Positions 56,746-64,000 of a DNA stretch of 64,000 bases are shown here, piece by piece (position 1 is the first letter of the stretch; each line of letters opens with the position of its first letter). Under the pieces are notes generated by a model. The model was given only the letters and a program-made list of their open reading frames with translations, had not been told where the DNA came from and made no database searches. The stretch covers positions 744,001 to 808,000 of the forward strand of contig NZ_LR134510.1 of NCBI RefSeq assembly GCF_900638385.1, in the 5' to 3' direction. Source of the stretch: Actinobacillus delphinicola (GTDB lineage Bacteria > Pseudomonadota > Gammaproteobacteria > Enterobacterales > Pasteurellaceae). Made by a program: the position numbers and the translations under genes.

Positions 56746-57480
56746 ATGAGAATACCAAGAATTTACCATCCTGAATCTTTACAGGGCGTTGTAACTTGTT
56801 TTTTGAGCGATGATGCGATGAATCATGTCGCTCGTGTATTACGTATGCAAGAAGGCGATTTATTAACTTTATTTGATGGCTCAAACTGGACATTTGATGC
56901 TCGCATTAAAACGGTGACCAAAAAAGCGGTTGAAGTTGAGATTCTGTCTGCTCAGTTAGATGATAAAGAAAGCGCATTAAATTTACATCTTGGGCAAGTT
57001 ATGTCACGTGGTGATCGGATGGAGTTTACGATTCAGAAATCTGTTGAATTAGGGGTAAAAACGATTACTCCACTTTGGTCTGAACGTTGTGGTGTGAAAT
57101 TAGATGAAACCCGTATGGCGAAAAAAATTCAGCAATGGCAGAAAATAGCGATTGCTGCCTGCGAACAATGCGGACGTAATGTGATACCAGAAATTCGCCC
57201 GATGATGAAATTAGAAGAGTGGTGTCAAGAAGAACCCGAGGCGTTAAAACTTAACTTGCATCCACGAGCAAAATATTCTGTTAAGACGCTACCTGACTTT
57301 GGCGAACGACCAGTTCGCTTGTTGATTGGCAGTGAAGGTGGATTATCTGCAACAGAAATTGCTAAAACCGTTGAACAAGGATTTACTGAAATTCAATTAG
57401 GAAAGCGTGTATTAAGAACAGAAACCGCCGCTCTTGCTGCAATTACCGCATTACAAATTTGTTTTGGAGATTTAGCGTAA
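56746..57480 (+). CDS. rsmE: 16S rRNA m3U1498 methyltransferase RsmE
   Basis: A 244-residue SPOUT-class methyltransferase acting on U1498 of 16S rRNA. An N-terminal PUA-like domain ([12 protein letters not shown]) is followed by the SPOUT knot with [15 protein letters not shown] and [16 protein letters not shown], the SAM-binding part. It is followed after four bases by yqgE and then ruvX, so the three form one operon. Confidence 0.93.
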   Translation: MRIPRIYHPESLQGVVTCFLSDDAMNHVARVLRMQEGDLLTLFDGSNWTFDARIKTVTKKAVEVEILSAQLDDKESALNLHLGQVMSRGDRMEFTIQKSVELGVKTITPLWSERCGVKLDETRMAKKIQQWQKIAIAACEQCGRNVIPEIRPMMKLEEWCQEEPEALKLNLHPRAKYSVKTLPDFGERPVRLLIGSEGGLSATEIAKTVEQGFTEIQLGKRVLRTETAALAAITALQICFGDLA

Positions 57481-57484
57481 TTTT

Positions 57485-58045
57485 ATGATGCAACTTAAAA
57501 ATCATTTTTTAATCGCAATGCCACAATTAGATGATCCTTTGTTTAAGCAAAGTGTGATTTATATGTGTGAACATAATGAACAGGGATCGATGGGAATTAT
57601 TATTAATAAGCCCTCTGATATCAGCGTGGCAGAAGTTTGCAGTAAAGTAAATTTTATGATGGCAGAACCACGATTTTTTATAAAACAAAGTGTGCTTGCT
57701 GGTGGACCAACGCATTTAGAAAATGGCTTTATTCTACATAAAAAAACGCAAGGTTCGTTTAATCATAGTTACACAATTGATGATAATCTCATCTTATCTA
57801 CTTCGATTGATGTTTTGGAGGCCGTTGGTACTGAAAAAGCGCCACAAAAATATCTTATTGCGTTGGGGTGTGCGAGCTGGGCACCAAAACAATTAGAAAA
57901 AGAAATCGCAGATAATGATTGGTTGGTGGCAAAAGCAAGCGATGAAATATTGTTCGATGTGCCTTATACGGAGCGTTGGTCAAAGGCAGCTGAATCGCTT
58001 GGGATTAAAATGGAAAATTTAGTCCAATATAAGGGAGCATGTTAA
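57485..58045 (+). CDS. YqgE/AlgH family protein (UPF0301)
   Basis: A 186-residue UPF0301 protein. [38 protein letters not shown] is the diagnostic N-terminus, VLAGGPTH and [16 protein letters not shown] follow. Function is not known. The gene is nearly always linked to ruvX, and its stop overlaps the ruvX start by one base. Confidence 0.92.
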   Translation: MMQLKNHFLIAMPQLDDPLFKQSVIYMCEHNEQGSMGIIINKPSDISVAEVCSKVNFMMAEPRFFIKQSVLAGGPTHLENGFILHKKTQGSFNHSYTIDDNLILSTSIDVLEAVGTEKAPQKYLIALGCASWAPKQLEKEIADNDWLVAKASDEILFDVPYTERWSKAAESLGIKMENLVQYKGAC

Positions 58046-58470
58046 TGGGATTTACGGCTTTAGCATTTGATTTTGGTACACGAAGTATTGGATGTGCGGT
58101 GGGGCAAAGTATTACAGGAACAGCGCAGTCTTTACCCGCATTTAAAGCAAAAGATGGCATTCCTAATTGGCAAGCGATTGAACAATGTTTAAAAAATTGG
58201 CAACCTCGTGTAGTCATTGTTGGTTTGCCTTTGAATATGGATGGTACAGAACAAGATCTCACCTTGCGTGCTAAAAAATTTGCCCAACGTTTACATGGTC
58301 GCTTTGGTGTAGAAGTGATTTTACAAGATGAACGTCTAACTACTTGCGATGCCCGTGCCGAAATTTTTGAGCGAGGTGGATATCGAGCGTTAGATAAAGG
58401 AAAGGTAGATGGGATTTCCGCTTGCCTTATTTTAGAAAGTTGGTTTGTTGAAAATCCAGAATTTGATTAA
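58045..58470 (+). CDS. ruvX: Pre-16S rRNA processing nuclease RuvX/YqgF
   Basis: A 141-residue RNase H-like protein involved in 5' maturation of 16S rRNA. Active-site features are [13 protein letters not shown] at the start, [10 protein letters not shown] in the middle and LQDERLTT, with a C-terminal Asp in KGKVDGISA. The ATG at 58045 overlaps the previous stop codon. Confidence 0.92.
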   Translation: MGFTALAFDFGTRSIGCAVGQSITGTAQSLPAFKAKDGIPNWQAIEQCLKNWQPRVVIVGLPLNMDGTEQDLTLRAKKFAQRLHGRFGVEVILQDERLTTCDARAEIFERGGYRALDKGKVDGISACLILESWFVENPEFD

Positions 58471-58587
58471 ACTACCTTATACAAAGAACAATTAACCCCC
58501 GTTATTTGCGACAACGTTTTAAGCAAGCCGCCGTTCCAAAGCTTGTCTTTCTTGTTGGAAAATTTATCTCGTTAGTAAGGAAAACTT

Positions 58588-60162
58588 ATGAAAAAAATAC
58601 CCATTTCAGTCACAATGATGGTAAAAGATGGCGAACGTTATTTAAATCAATGCTTACAGGCATTGCAGGACTTTGATGAAATTGTCATTTTAGATAATGG
58701 ATCAAGTGATAATAGTATTGCCATTGCGGAAAGTTTTCCGAATGTGACATTGTATAAAGCGGACTTCTTTGGCTTTGGACCAATGAAAAATGATATGGCG
58801 GAGAAGGCGAAGCATGATTGGATTTTAAATGTAGATTGCGATGAAATTTTTAATCCTGAACTGGTAGAAGAAATTCGTCAATTAGATCTAGAACAAGTCC
58901 ACAAAGCATATGCGATCTCACGTATCAATCACTATCGAGGTAAACCGATTAAAACCTGTGGTTGGTATCCAGACTATGTAAAACGTCTATATAATCGTAA
59001 TGAAGTCCATTTCAATGATAAACAAGTCCATGAGAGTCTTGATATTCCAAAAAATGTAAAACTTATCCGTTTAAATGGAAGTTTTAATCATTACTCGTTT
59101 GAAGGCGCTGCGGGTCTTATTAATAAAATGCAAAAATATACGACTTTATTTGCCGAACAACAACGTGGTCGCAAACGAGCAAGTATTGGTAGTGCGATTG
59201 GACATGGGTTAAGTGCTTTTATCAAAAGTTATGTTTTCCGCCGTGGCTTTATGGATGGTGCCGATGGTTTTGTCATCTCTATGGGGAATGGAACAGGAGC
59301 TTATTATAAATACGTTAAATTGTATGAGGCAAATGATTCCATCACAACAAGCCTTATTATCACGACTTATAATCGACCAGATGCACTACGTCTAGTGTTA
59401 AATAGTGTATTAAACCAAACGATGTTGCCGAATGAAGTGATTATCGCAGATGATGGTTCAAACCAAGAAACCGCAGACTTAATTAAAGAATATCAAGCGA
59501 AATTCCCAGTTCCACTCATTCATTCTTGGCAAGAAAATAAGGGATTCCGTTTAGCCCGTTCTCGTAATTTAGCTATGTCAAAAAGTCGTATGGAATATAT
59601 CATCATGATTGATGGTGACATGGTTTTAGATAAACATTTTATTGCTGATCACAAAAAAGCGGCGAAGCATAAAACCTTTATTCAAGGTGGGCGCATTCTT
59701 TTAAATGATGATAAAACTGCGAAATTATTGGAATCTACGGCACAGAAAGTTTCACTATCTTGTTTCAGTAATGGATTAGAAAGTCGTATTGAAAAACGTT
59801 TGCAAGCCATTCATATTCCGTTCTTGCGTAACTTATTATTGAAACGTGAAAAATCACACTGGCATAAAGGGATTCGTGGTGCCAATATGGGATTTTTCCG
59901 TGAAGATGTGATGGAAATCAATGGTTTTAATAATGAGTTTGAAGGCTGGGGACGTGAAGATAGTGAATTTGTCGCACGTTTCTTTAATGCGGGTGGCAAA
60001 CGTGCCAATTTAAAATTTGGTGGTATTGGCTATCATTTATGGCATCCAGAGGCAGAGCGTGAGGCGTTACCTGAAAATGAGGCACTTTTAAAACGTGCGA
60101 CTAAAGAAAAATTGAATTGGTGTGAAGACGGATTGAATCAATTTCAAGACGAAAACGCATAA
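58588..60162 (+). CDS. Two-domain family 2 glycosyltransferase (LgtF/WaaE-like N-domain fused to a second GT)
   Basis: A 524-residue fusion of two GT-A glycosyltransferases. Domain 1 (about 1-250) begins ISVTMMVKDGERYL, has DNGSSD and the metal motif VDCDE (82-86), and resembles LgtF/WaaE enzymes that add the first glucose to lipooligosaccharide heptose. Domain 2 (about 251-524) begins TSLIITTYNRP, has IDGD (341-344), and ends with FEGWGREDSEFVARF, typical of chondroitin-synthase-type GT2/GT7C folds. A role in lipooligosaccharide outer core is inferred. Relatives usually carry these as separate genes. AAGGAAAA lies before the ATG. An ACGCC repeat overlaps its stop codon. Confidence 0.82.
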   Translation: MKKIPISVTMMVKDGERYLNQCLQALQDFDEIVILDNGSSDNSIAIAESFPNVTLYKADFFGFGPMKNDMAEKAKHDWILNVDCDEIFNPELVEEIRQLDLEQVHKAYAISRINHYRGKPIKTCGWYPDYVKRLYNRNEVHFNDKQVHESLDIPKNVKLIRLNGSFNHYSFEGAAGLINKMQKYTTLFAEQQRGRKRASIGSAIGHGLSAFIKSYVFRRGFMDGADGFVISMGNGTGAYYKYVKLYEANDSITTSLIITTYNRPDALRLVLNSVLNQTMLPNEVIIADDGSNQETADLIKEYQAKFPVPLIHSWQENKGFRLARSRNLAMSKSRMEYIIMIDGDMVLDKHFIADHKKAAKHKTFIQGGRILLNDDKTAKLLESTAQKVSLSCFSNGLESRIEKRLQAIHIPFLRNLLLKREKSHWHKGIRGANMGFFREDVMEINGFNNEFEGWGREDSEFVARFFNAGGKRANLKFGGIGYHLWHPEAEREALPENEALLKRATKEKLNWCEDGLNQFQDENA

Positions 60163-60188
60163 ATTTTTCTGAAAAATCTGGCGTGATC
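60155..60188 (-). repeat. ACGCC dispersed repeat overlapping a stop codon
   Basis: On the minus strand it reads ATCACGCCAGATTTTTCAG then AAAAATTTATGCG. The bases after ACGCC are AG. The repeat's ATGCG end supplies the last codon region and stop of the glycosyltransferase gene. Confidence 0.7.
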
Positions 60189-60224
60189 TTTTTAAAGAAA
60201 TTTGTCGTTGGTGGGATCATTTAC

Positions 60225-60349
60225 TTGCAAGAAATTGCGGTTTCGGTATAATTTGACCTCTTTTAAAAATCGCCTAACGGCATAATATTAACTACACTCG
60301 GTGCTAAATTCGGTTTTAGAGAGCGGAGTGGCTTCTTAAGAGGTTTTCT
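60225..60349 (+). promoter_or_regulatory. rpmE promoter and structured leader
   Basis: TTGCAA (60225-60230) and TATAAT (60247-60252), 16 bases apart, precede a leader of about 90 bases. The leader contains CACTC and GAGTG arms separated by a G/U-rich loop and a pyrimidine-rich end before the ribosome site AAGAGG. L31 leaders are known targets of ribosomal-protein feedback in some bacteria; whether this one is cannot be said. Confidence 0.5.
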
Positions 60350-60565
60350 ATGAAACAAGGTATTCATCCAGAATATAAAGAAATTACTGCAACTTGTTCT
60401 TGCGGTAACGTAATCAAAACTCGCTCAACTGTGGGTAAAGATTTAAACTTAGACGTTTGTGGCAAATGCCACCCATTCTACACTGGTAAACAACGTGTTG
60501 TTGACACTGGTGGTCGTGTAGAACGTTTCAACAAACGTTTCGCTATGTTAAGTGGTAAAAAATAA
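60350..60565 (+). CDS. rpmE: 50S ribosomal protein L31
   Basis: A 71-residue zinc-containing (C+) form of L31: Cys16 and Cys18 in ATCSCGN with Cys37 and Cys40 in [11 protein letters not shown]. The zinc-free paralogue used under zinc starvation is not in this window. AAGAGG precedes the ATG; a terminator follows. Confidence 0.96.
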   Translation: MKQGIHPEYKEITATCSCGNVIKTRSTVGKDLNLDVCGKCHPFYTGKQRVVDTGGRVERFNKRFAMLSGKK

Positions 60566-60584
60566 TTATCATTTGATATAAAAA

Positions 60585-60613
60585 AGAACCTCGCATTTTG
60601 CGGGGTTTTTTTG
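60585..60613 (+). terminator. Terminator after rpmE
   Basis: AACCTCGC and GCGGGGTT arms with loop ATTTT, then a T-run. Confidence 0.88.
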
Positions 60614-60708
60614 TATCAAAAAATAATAAAATGCTGAAAAAAGACGCTATTTTTGTACTCGAACTCTTGGTATCATAGCCATTGTTTTTAAATAAAGAGA
60701 AGTACATT

Positions 60709-61524
60709 ATGGCAAATTTTACGTATTCAACAATCGTTTCTGATTTAGATGGCACTTTATTAATGCCAGATCATCATTTAGGAAAATTAACCGTAGATAC
60801 CCTTACCGATTTGACGCAACGTGGCGTGCAATTTGTTGTTGCAACGGGACGACCTTTCTTAGATGTACATGCCATTTTTACTGCTGCTGGGCTTGATGAT
60901 CTTTATCTGATTACCTCTAATGGCGCTCGGATAGATAACATGAAATCTGGGAATATTTATTTGAATACTTTAGATAATGAGGTAGCCAAACAATTGACAA
61001 CATTAGACTTTAATCCAGAAGAGGTCAGTGCAAATACTTATGAAGCCAATGGATGGTTTATTGATCGTGATGTACCTGAACTTGCCACTTTTCATCAAGA
61101 TTCAGGTTTTGGCTATCAAGTTGTCGATTTTCATCAACATCGTTTTGAGAATGTTGAAAAGGTCTTTTTCCTAGCACGAGATGGTGAACCATTAAAACCT
61201 ATTGAAGAAAAAATAAAAAAACTATTTGGGAATTCCGTAAAATGGACGTATTCTGCTCCACATTGTTTAGAGGTAATGAATGCGGGTGTTTCAAAAGCCT
61301 CGGCACTTCAACATCTTTTCCCTGAGCATAGATTGGAAAACGCAATCGCATTTGGCGACGGATTAAATGATGTTGAAATGTTATCTCTTGTAAAAACAGG
61401 ATGCATTATGGAAAACGCTGATCCTCGTTTGGTACAGAAATTACCGCATTTAGAACAAATAGGAAGCAACGCTGAACAAGGTGTTGCAGCACATTTAATA
61501 AAAATCTTTAAAAAAGAGGGATAA
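60709..61524 (+). CDS. yigL: HAD-superfamily phosphatase YigL
   Basis: A 271-residue Cof-type HAD phosphatase. Catalytic SDLDGTLL near residue 11, ITSNGAR, CLEVMNAGVSK and AFGDGLNDVEML are the four HAD motifs with a large cap domain between. Similarity is strongest to E. coli YigL, a pyridoxal-phosphate and sugar-phosphate phosphatase. The start at 60709 follows AAAGAGAAG; nine upstream codons have no family match. crcB begins two bases after its stop. pldB, a neighbour of yigL in E. coli, is also nearby. Confidence 0.88.
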   Translation: MANFTYSTIVSDLDGTLLMPDHHLGKLTVDTLTDLTQRGVQFVVATGRPFLDVHAIFTAAGLDDLYLITSNGARIDNMKSGNIYLNTLDNEVAKQLTTLDFNPEEVSANTYEANGWFIDRDVPELATFHQDSGFGYQVVDFHQHRFENVEKVFFLARDGEPLKPIEEKIKKLFGNSVKWTYSAPHCLEVMNAGVSKASALQHLFPEHRLENAIAFGDGLNDVEMLSLVKTGCIMENADPRLVQKLPHLEQIGSNAEQGVAAHLIKIFKKEG

Positions 61525-61526
61525 TT

Positions 61527-61922
61527 ATGGGATTTATGAATATATTACAATCTATTGGGATTGTGAGTTTAGGTGCAGCATTTGGTGCAAGCTCACGTTA
61601 TCTGATTAGTTTGGTATTAAATCCACTGGTTTCTACTTTGGCATTTGGGACATTGATTTCCAATTATTTAGGTTGCTTTATTATCGGCTTGTTATTGGCG
61701 GTATTTGCTCATTTCCCTGAAATTTCACCACAGTGGAAATTATTGCTTGTAACAGGTTTCTTGGGAAGTTTGACAACATTTTCATCTTTCTCCGCAGAAG
61801 TATTTGAATACTTAAACGGAGAAAAATGGTTAATGGGACTTGAAATTATCGGACTTCACCTTATCGGCGGTTTATGTTTTACCGCAATCGGGTTCTACCT
61901 CTGGAAAGCATTTGTTGCCTAA
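61527..61922 (+). CDS. crcB: Fluoride channel Fluc/CrcB
   Basis: A 131-residue, four-helix dual-topology fluoride exporter subunit. The signature GSLTTFSSFSAEVFE, GASSRYLIS near the N-terminus and SNYLGCFIIGLL (pore Asn) are present. Only one copy is seen, so a homodimeric channel is expected. No crcB-type fluoride riboswitch is visible because the gene follows yigL directly. Its stop overlaps that of the convergent hydrolase gene. Confidence 0.92.
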   Translation: MGFMNILQSIGIVSLGAAFGASSRYLISLVLNPLVSTLAFGTLISNYLGCFIIGLLLAVFAHFPEISPQWKLLLVTGFLGSLTTFSSFSAEVFEYLNGEKWLMGLEIIGLHLIGGLCFTAIGFYLWKAFVA

Positions 61923-62854
61923 GCAAAGAATTTAAAAATCTCATTAAATGCTTCATTGCGAATAGTATCTTCTTCAAAAAGAATTTCATGTTTCGCTTGA
62001 GGCATTTTTTTTAGGGTTCCATTTGGTAGGAGATCGACAAAGTGTGCTAAGTGTGTATTATCGACTACTTTCTCTTGCCCTGCCTCAAAAACTTCTACTG
62101 GAATTTCAATGCGACCTAAGATCGTAGGTAATGTATGGTGGGCTTGCCAACATAAATGTACCCAACGGAAAGTAACACCGCCTAAAGCGAGATCTGGGAA
62201 ACGATCCATTAACGTATTTTGCCATACAATGCGCTCTTTAGAATGGCTTAATGCATTGTTTTCAGGATCACGTGGCACATAGTTTGTTTGTCCAAAAATG
62301 TAGCGATCACCTTGTCCTAGAATTAACATTAAATTCACCATGAATGCATCTCGAATAGGGTATTTAGATGGCATTTCAAAGAAAGGAGCGACAAATACAG
62401 CCTTTTTAATGTCATGGTCACAATTTGCTAAATAGAAAGCACTGATAAGGGCACCTAATGAATGTCCAACCATAAATTCTTGTTCATAATGAAATTCTTT
62501 TTTAAAGTTTTTCATCACAATATTGAGATCATCTACGTAAAAACGAAATTCATCTACATATCCTTTGTGGCGGTTCTTAAGTAGGCGTTGCGAACAGCCT
62601 TGACCACGATGATCAACGACTAAAACATCATATCCTTTTTGGAAAAATTCCCATGCAGGTTCGGTCCATTTTAAAATATTTTCCGCACGCCCATTAACGA
62701 GAACAACAACTTTAGATGATAATGGCGAGTGCTTAAAATGGCGATAAGCAATATGGCATTTATTTTTGCCTTGAATAAATTGAATAGGAAATTGTTCTGC
62801 AAAAGGATGTAAAGTGCTTTCTGCAAAATCGTTAAACGTATTTTGTTGTTCCAT
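61919..62854 (-). CDS. pldB: Alpha/beta hydrolase, lysophospholipase L2-like (PldB)
   Basis: A 311-residue serine hydrolase. The nucleophile elbow is MVGHSLGAL, the oxyanion region VVVLVNGRAENILKW, and DHRGQGCS lies between. A terminal His is in MPQAKHEILFE. It matches PldB, which removes fatty acid from lysophospholipids at the inner membrane; monoacylglycerol lipase activity is an alternative. It ends in a four-base convergent overlap with crcB. Confidence 0.85.
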   Translation of the reverse strand: MEQQNTFNDFAESTLHPFAEQFPIQFIQGKNKCHIAYRHFKHSPLSSKVVVLVNGRAENILKWTEPAWEFFQKGYDVLVVDHRGQGCSQRLLKNRHKGYVDEFRFYVDDLNIVMKNFKKEFHYEQEFMVGHSLGALISAFYLANCDHDIKKAVFVAPFFEMPSKYPIRDAFMVNLMLILGQGDRYIFGQTNYVPRDPENNALSHSKERIVWQNTLMDRFPDLALGGVTFRWVHLCWQAHHTLPTILGRIEIPVEVFEAGQEKVVDNTHLAHFVDLLPNGTLKKMPQAKHEILFEEDTIRNEAFNEIFKFFA

Positions 62855-62872
62855 ATTTGTAATTATCCTAAA

Positions 62873-63088
62873 TTAGTAATGTGGAGGAGGCGTTTCCTCA
62901 GCTAAACTTGCAATATTAGAGCTTTGTACGCCTTTAAGCTTATCTGCAAGGTGGCGAAGTTGGCGTTGCATTTTATCCAACATAAACTGCTGCTGGACCA
63001 TTACGTCATTTAATTCTTCAATTGTCTTTTCTTGGAACGCAATTTTCGTTTCAAGTTCGGTCACTCTAATTTCTAAGTTGTTTTCCAC
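62873..63088 (-). CDS. slyX: SlyX protein
   Basis: A 71-residue coiled-coil protein ([23 protein letters not shown]) ending in the conserved TPPPHY. Function is unknown. It is divergent from the FKBP gene, the same pairing seen in relatives, and lies 18 bases upstream of the pldB-like gene on its own strand. Confidence 0.9.
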   Translation of the reverse strand: MENNLEIRVTELETKIAFQEKTIEELNDVMVQQQFMLDKMQRQLRHLADKLKGVQSSNIASLAEETPPPHY

Positions 63089-63180
63089 AATCTATTTTCC
63101 TAATTAAAATAAAGATTGACATTTGTACAATCCGCTTTAATCTAAAACGACATTTTTTGTTATTATAAAGGATATTAAAA

Positions 63181-63918
63181 ATGTTAAAAATGAAAAAAAT
63201 CACAGCAATTTTGGCAACTACTGTTGTCGCAACTACTTTTTTAACAGCTTGTCATGATGATGCCAAAACGACAGCACCACAAGCACAACAGCAACAACAA
63301 TTACCAAAAGACTTCAATAGCCAAGCTTCTTATGCAGTAGGTTATGCAGCTGGTCAAAATTTCTTGGTAGGTATGATTGAAAGCCAAAAAGGTATGATGG
63401 ATTATAATCAAACCTATATTCTTCAAGGTATTAAAGATGCTCTTGATAACAAACCAGAAATGACAGATGAACAAATTCAATCTACTTTGCGTAAATTGCA
63501 AAATACATTGGAAGCAGCACAAGTCAAATCAGTTGAAGACAATAACAAAAAATTAATGGAAACTTTCTCTAAACAAGAAGGTGTGAAAAAAACAGCATCA
63601 GGCATTCTCTATCGTATCGTAAGCGAAGGGGAAGGGGCGAAGATTCTTCCAACTGATACTGTAAAAGTAGAATACACTGGTAAACTTGGTAATGGCGAAG
63701 TTTTCGATAGTTCAGAAAAACACGGTGCCGTAGAATTTCCGTTAAACCAAGTTATCCCAGGCTGGACTGAAGCGCTTCAATTAATTAAAAAAGGTGGCGA
63801 AATCCAAATGGTTATTCCAGCTAAATTAGCTTATGGTGATAATGCTATGGGACCAATCCCAGCTAATTCTGACCTTTATTTCCAAGTGAAAGTGTTAGAT
63901 GTAACTGCGGAAAAATAA
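63181..63918 (+). CDS. fkpA: FKBP-type peptidyl-prolyl isomerase, FkpA-like lipoprotein
   Basis: A 245-residue envelope protein. The signal ends in lipobox LTAC with lipidated Cys24, then a Gln-rich linker, an N-terminal dimerisation domain (about 45-130) and a C-terminal FKBP domain (about 140-243) with TVKVEYTGKL and GWTEALQLIKKGGEIQMVIP. It speeds proline isomerisation and chaperones outer-membrane and secreted proteins. AAGGA lies eight bases before the ATG at 63181; an in-frame ATG three codons later is an alternative start. Confidence 0.92.
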   Translation: MLKMKKITAILATTVVATTFLTACHDDAKTTAPQAQQQQQLPKDFNSQASYAVGYAAGQNFLVGMIESQKGMMDYNQTYILQGIKDALDNKPEMTDEQIQSTLRKLQNTLEAAQVKSVEDNNKKLMETFSKQEGVKKTASGILYRIVSEGEGAKILPTDTVKVEYTGKLGNGEVFDSSEKHGAVEFPLNQVIPGWTEALQLIKKGGEIQMVIPAKLAYGDNAMGPIPANSDLYFQVKVLDVTAEK

Positions 63919-63931
63919 TTTTTAAATTTAC

Positions 63932-63967
63932 CTACCGCATTGTGTTAAATAATGCGGTATTTTTTTA
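63932..63967 (+). terminator. Terminator after the FKBP gene
   Basis: TACCGCATT and AATGCGGTA arms followed by seven T residues. Confidence 0.9.
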
Positions 63968-63986
63968 TCAATAAAATGGAATCAAT

Positions 63987-64000
63987 ATGCGTTATGTATT
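63987..64000 (+). CDS. Possible start of the next gene (MRYV...)
   Basis: ATGCGTTATGTATT begins eight bases after TGGA and encodes MRYV. This would fit the start of tusD, which lies in this neighbourhood in relatives, but four codons cannot establish it. Confidence 0.25.

Overview
The window is a low-GC chromosomal segment from a member of the Pasteurellaceae (relatives of Haemophilus, Actinobacillus and Pasteurella). The supports are: a mnmG-rsmG-atpIBEFHAGDC block beside an oriC-like region and mioC; the gene pairs tamA/tamB, zipA/cysZ and slyX/fkpA; a molABC molybdate-type transporter; a tfoX/sxy competence activator; and an rrn operon with tRNA-Glu in its spacer. I cannot name the species. 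The canonical Haemophilus uptake signal (AAGTGCGGT) occurs only once outside genes in 64 kb. A different short repeat with core ACGCC(CC) followed by two phased A/T tracts recurs about 15 times.

Layout. 1-2.6 kb: end of molA, then molB and molC. 2.7-4.6 kb: yrdD-like zinc-ribbon gene, tsaC, aroE. 4.7-6.8 kb (minus): trkH and yigZ. 6.9-10.5 kb: tusA, an APC-family amino-acid antiporter, and a phosphatidylserine-decarboxylase-fold enzyme that resembles amino-acid decarboxylases of the PsiD type. 10.7-14.1 kb: a two-gene heterodimeric ABC exporter. 14.2-25.6 kb (minus): tamB, tamA, a narP-type regulator, cyaA, ligA. 25.7-28.8 kb (minus): an iron/siderophore-type ABC transporter with a Fur-like box, lying between ligA and zipA. 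28.9-31.0 kb: zipA (minus) and cysZ (plus). 31.1-40.6 kb (minus): the complete F1Fo ATP synthase operon preceded by rsmG and mnmG. 40.65-41.03 kb: probable oriC. 41.0-46.0 kb: mioC, zapB, cysK, tfoX, a DUF406 gene and pckA. 46.2-51.6 kb: rrn operon 16S - tRNA-Glu(TTC) - 23S - 5S. 51.6-64 kb: yaaW-like gene, a small lipoprotein, an iron alcohol dehydrogenase, cobB, mop, rsmE-yqgE-ruvX, a two-domain glycosyltransferase, rpmE, yigL, crcB, pldB-like, slyX and an FkpA-like lipoprotein isomerase.

How the parts connect. Molybdenum handling appears twice (molABC and the Mop protein). Envelope biogenesis is represented by TamAB, ZipA, ZapB, the glycosyltransferase, and the lipoprotein chaperone/isomerase. 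Competence is represented by tfoX, which carries an almost ideal Sxy-dependent CRP (CRP-S) site upstream. CyaA, the source of cAMP for CRP, is also in the window. The dispersed ACGCC repeat has the layout of an uptake sequence, and inverted pairs of it act as terminators, as in Haemophilus. My leading 'undescribed system' candidates are this alternative uptake-sequence-like repeat and the antiporter plus PSD-fold decarboxylase pair. No CRISPR array, insertion sequence, prophage or integrase was seen.
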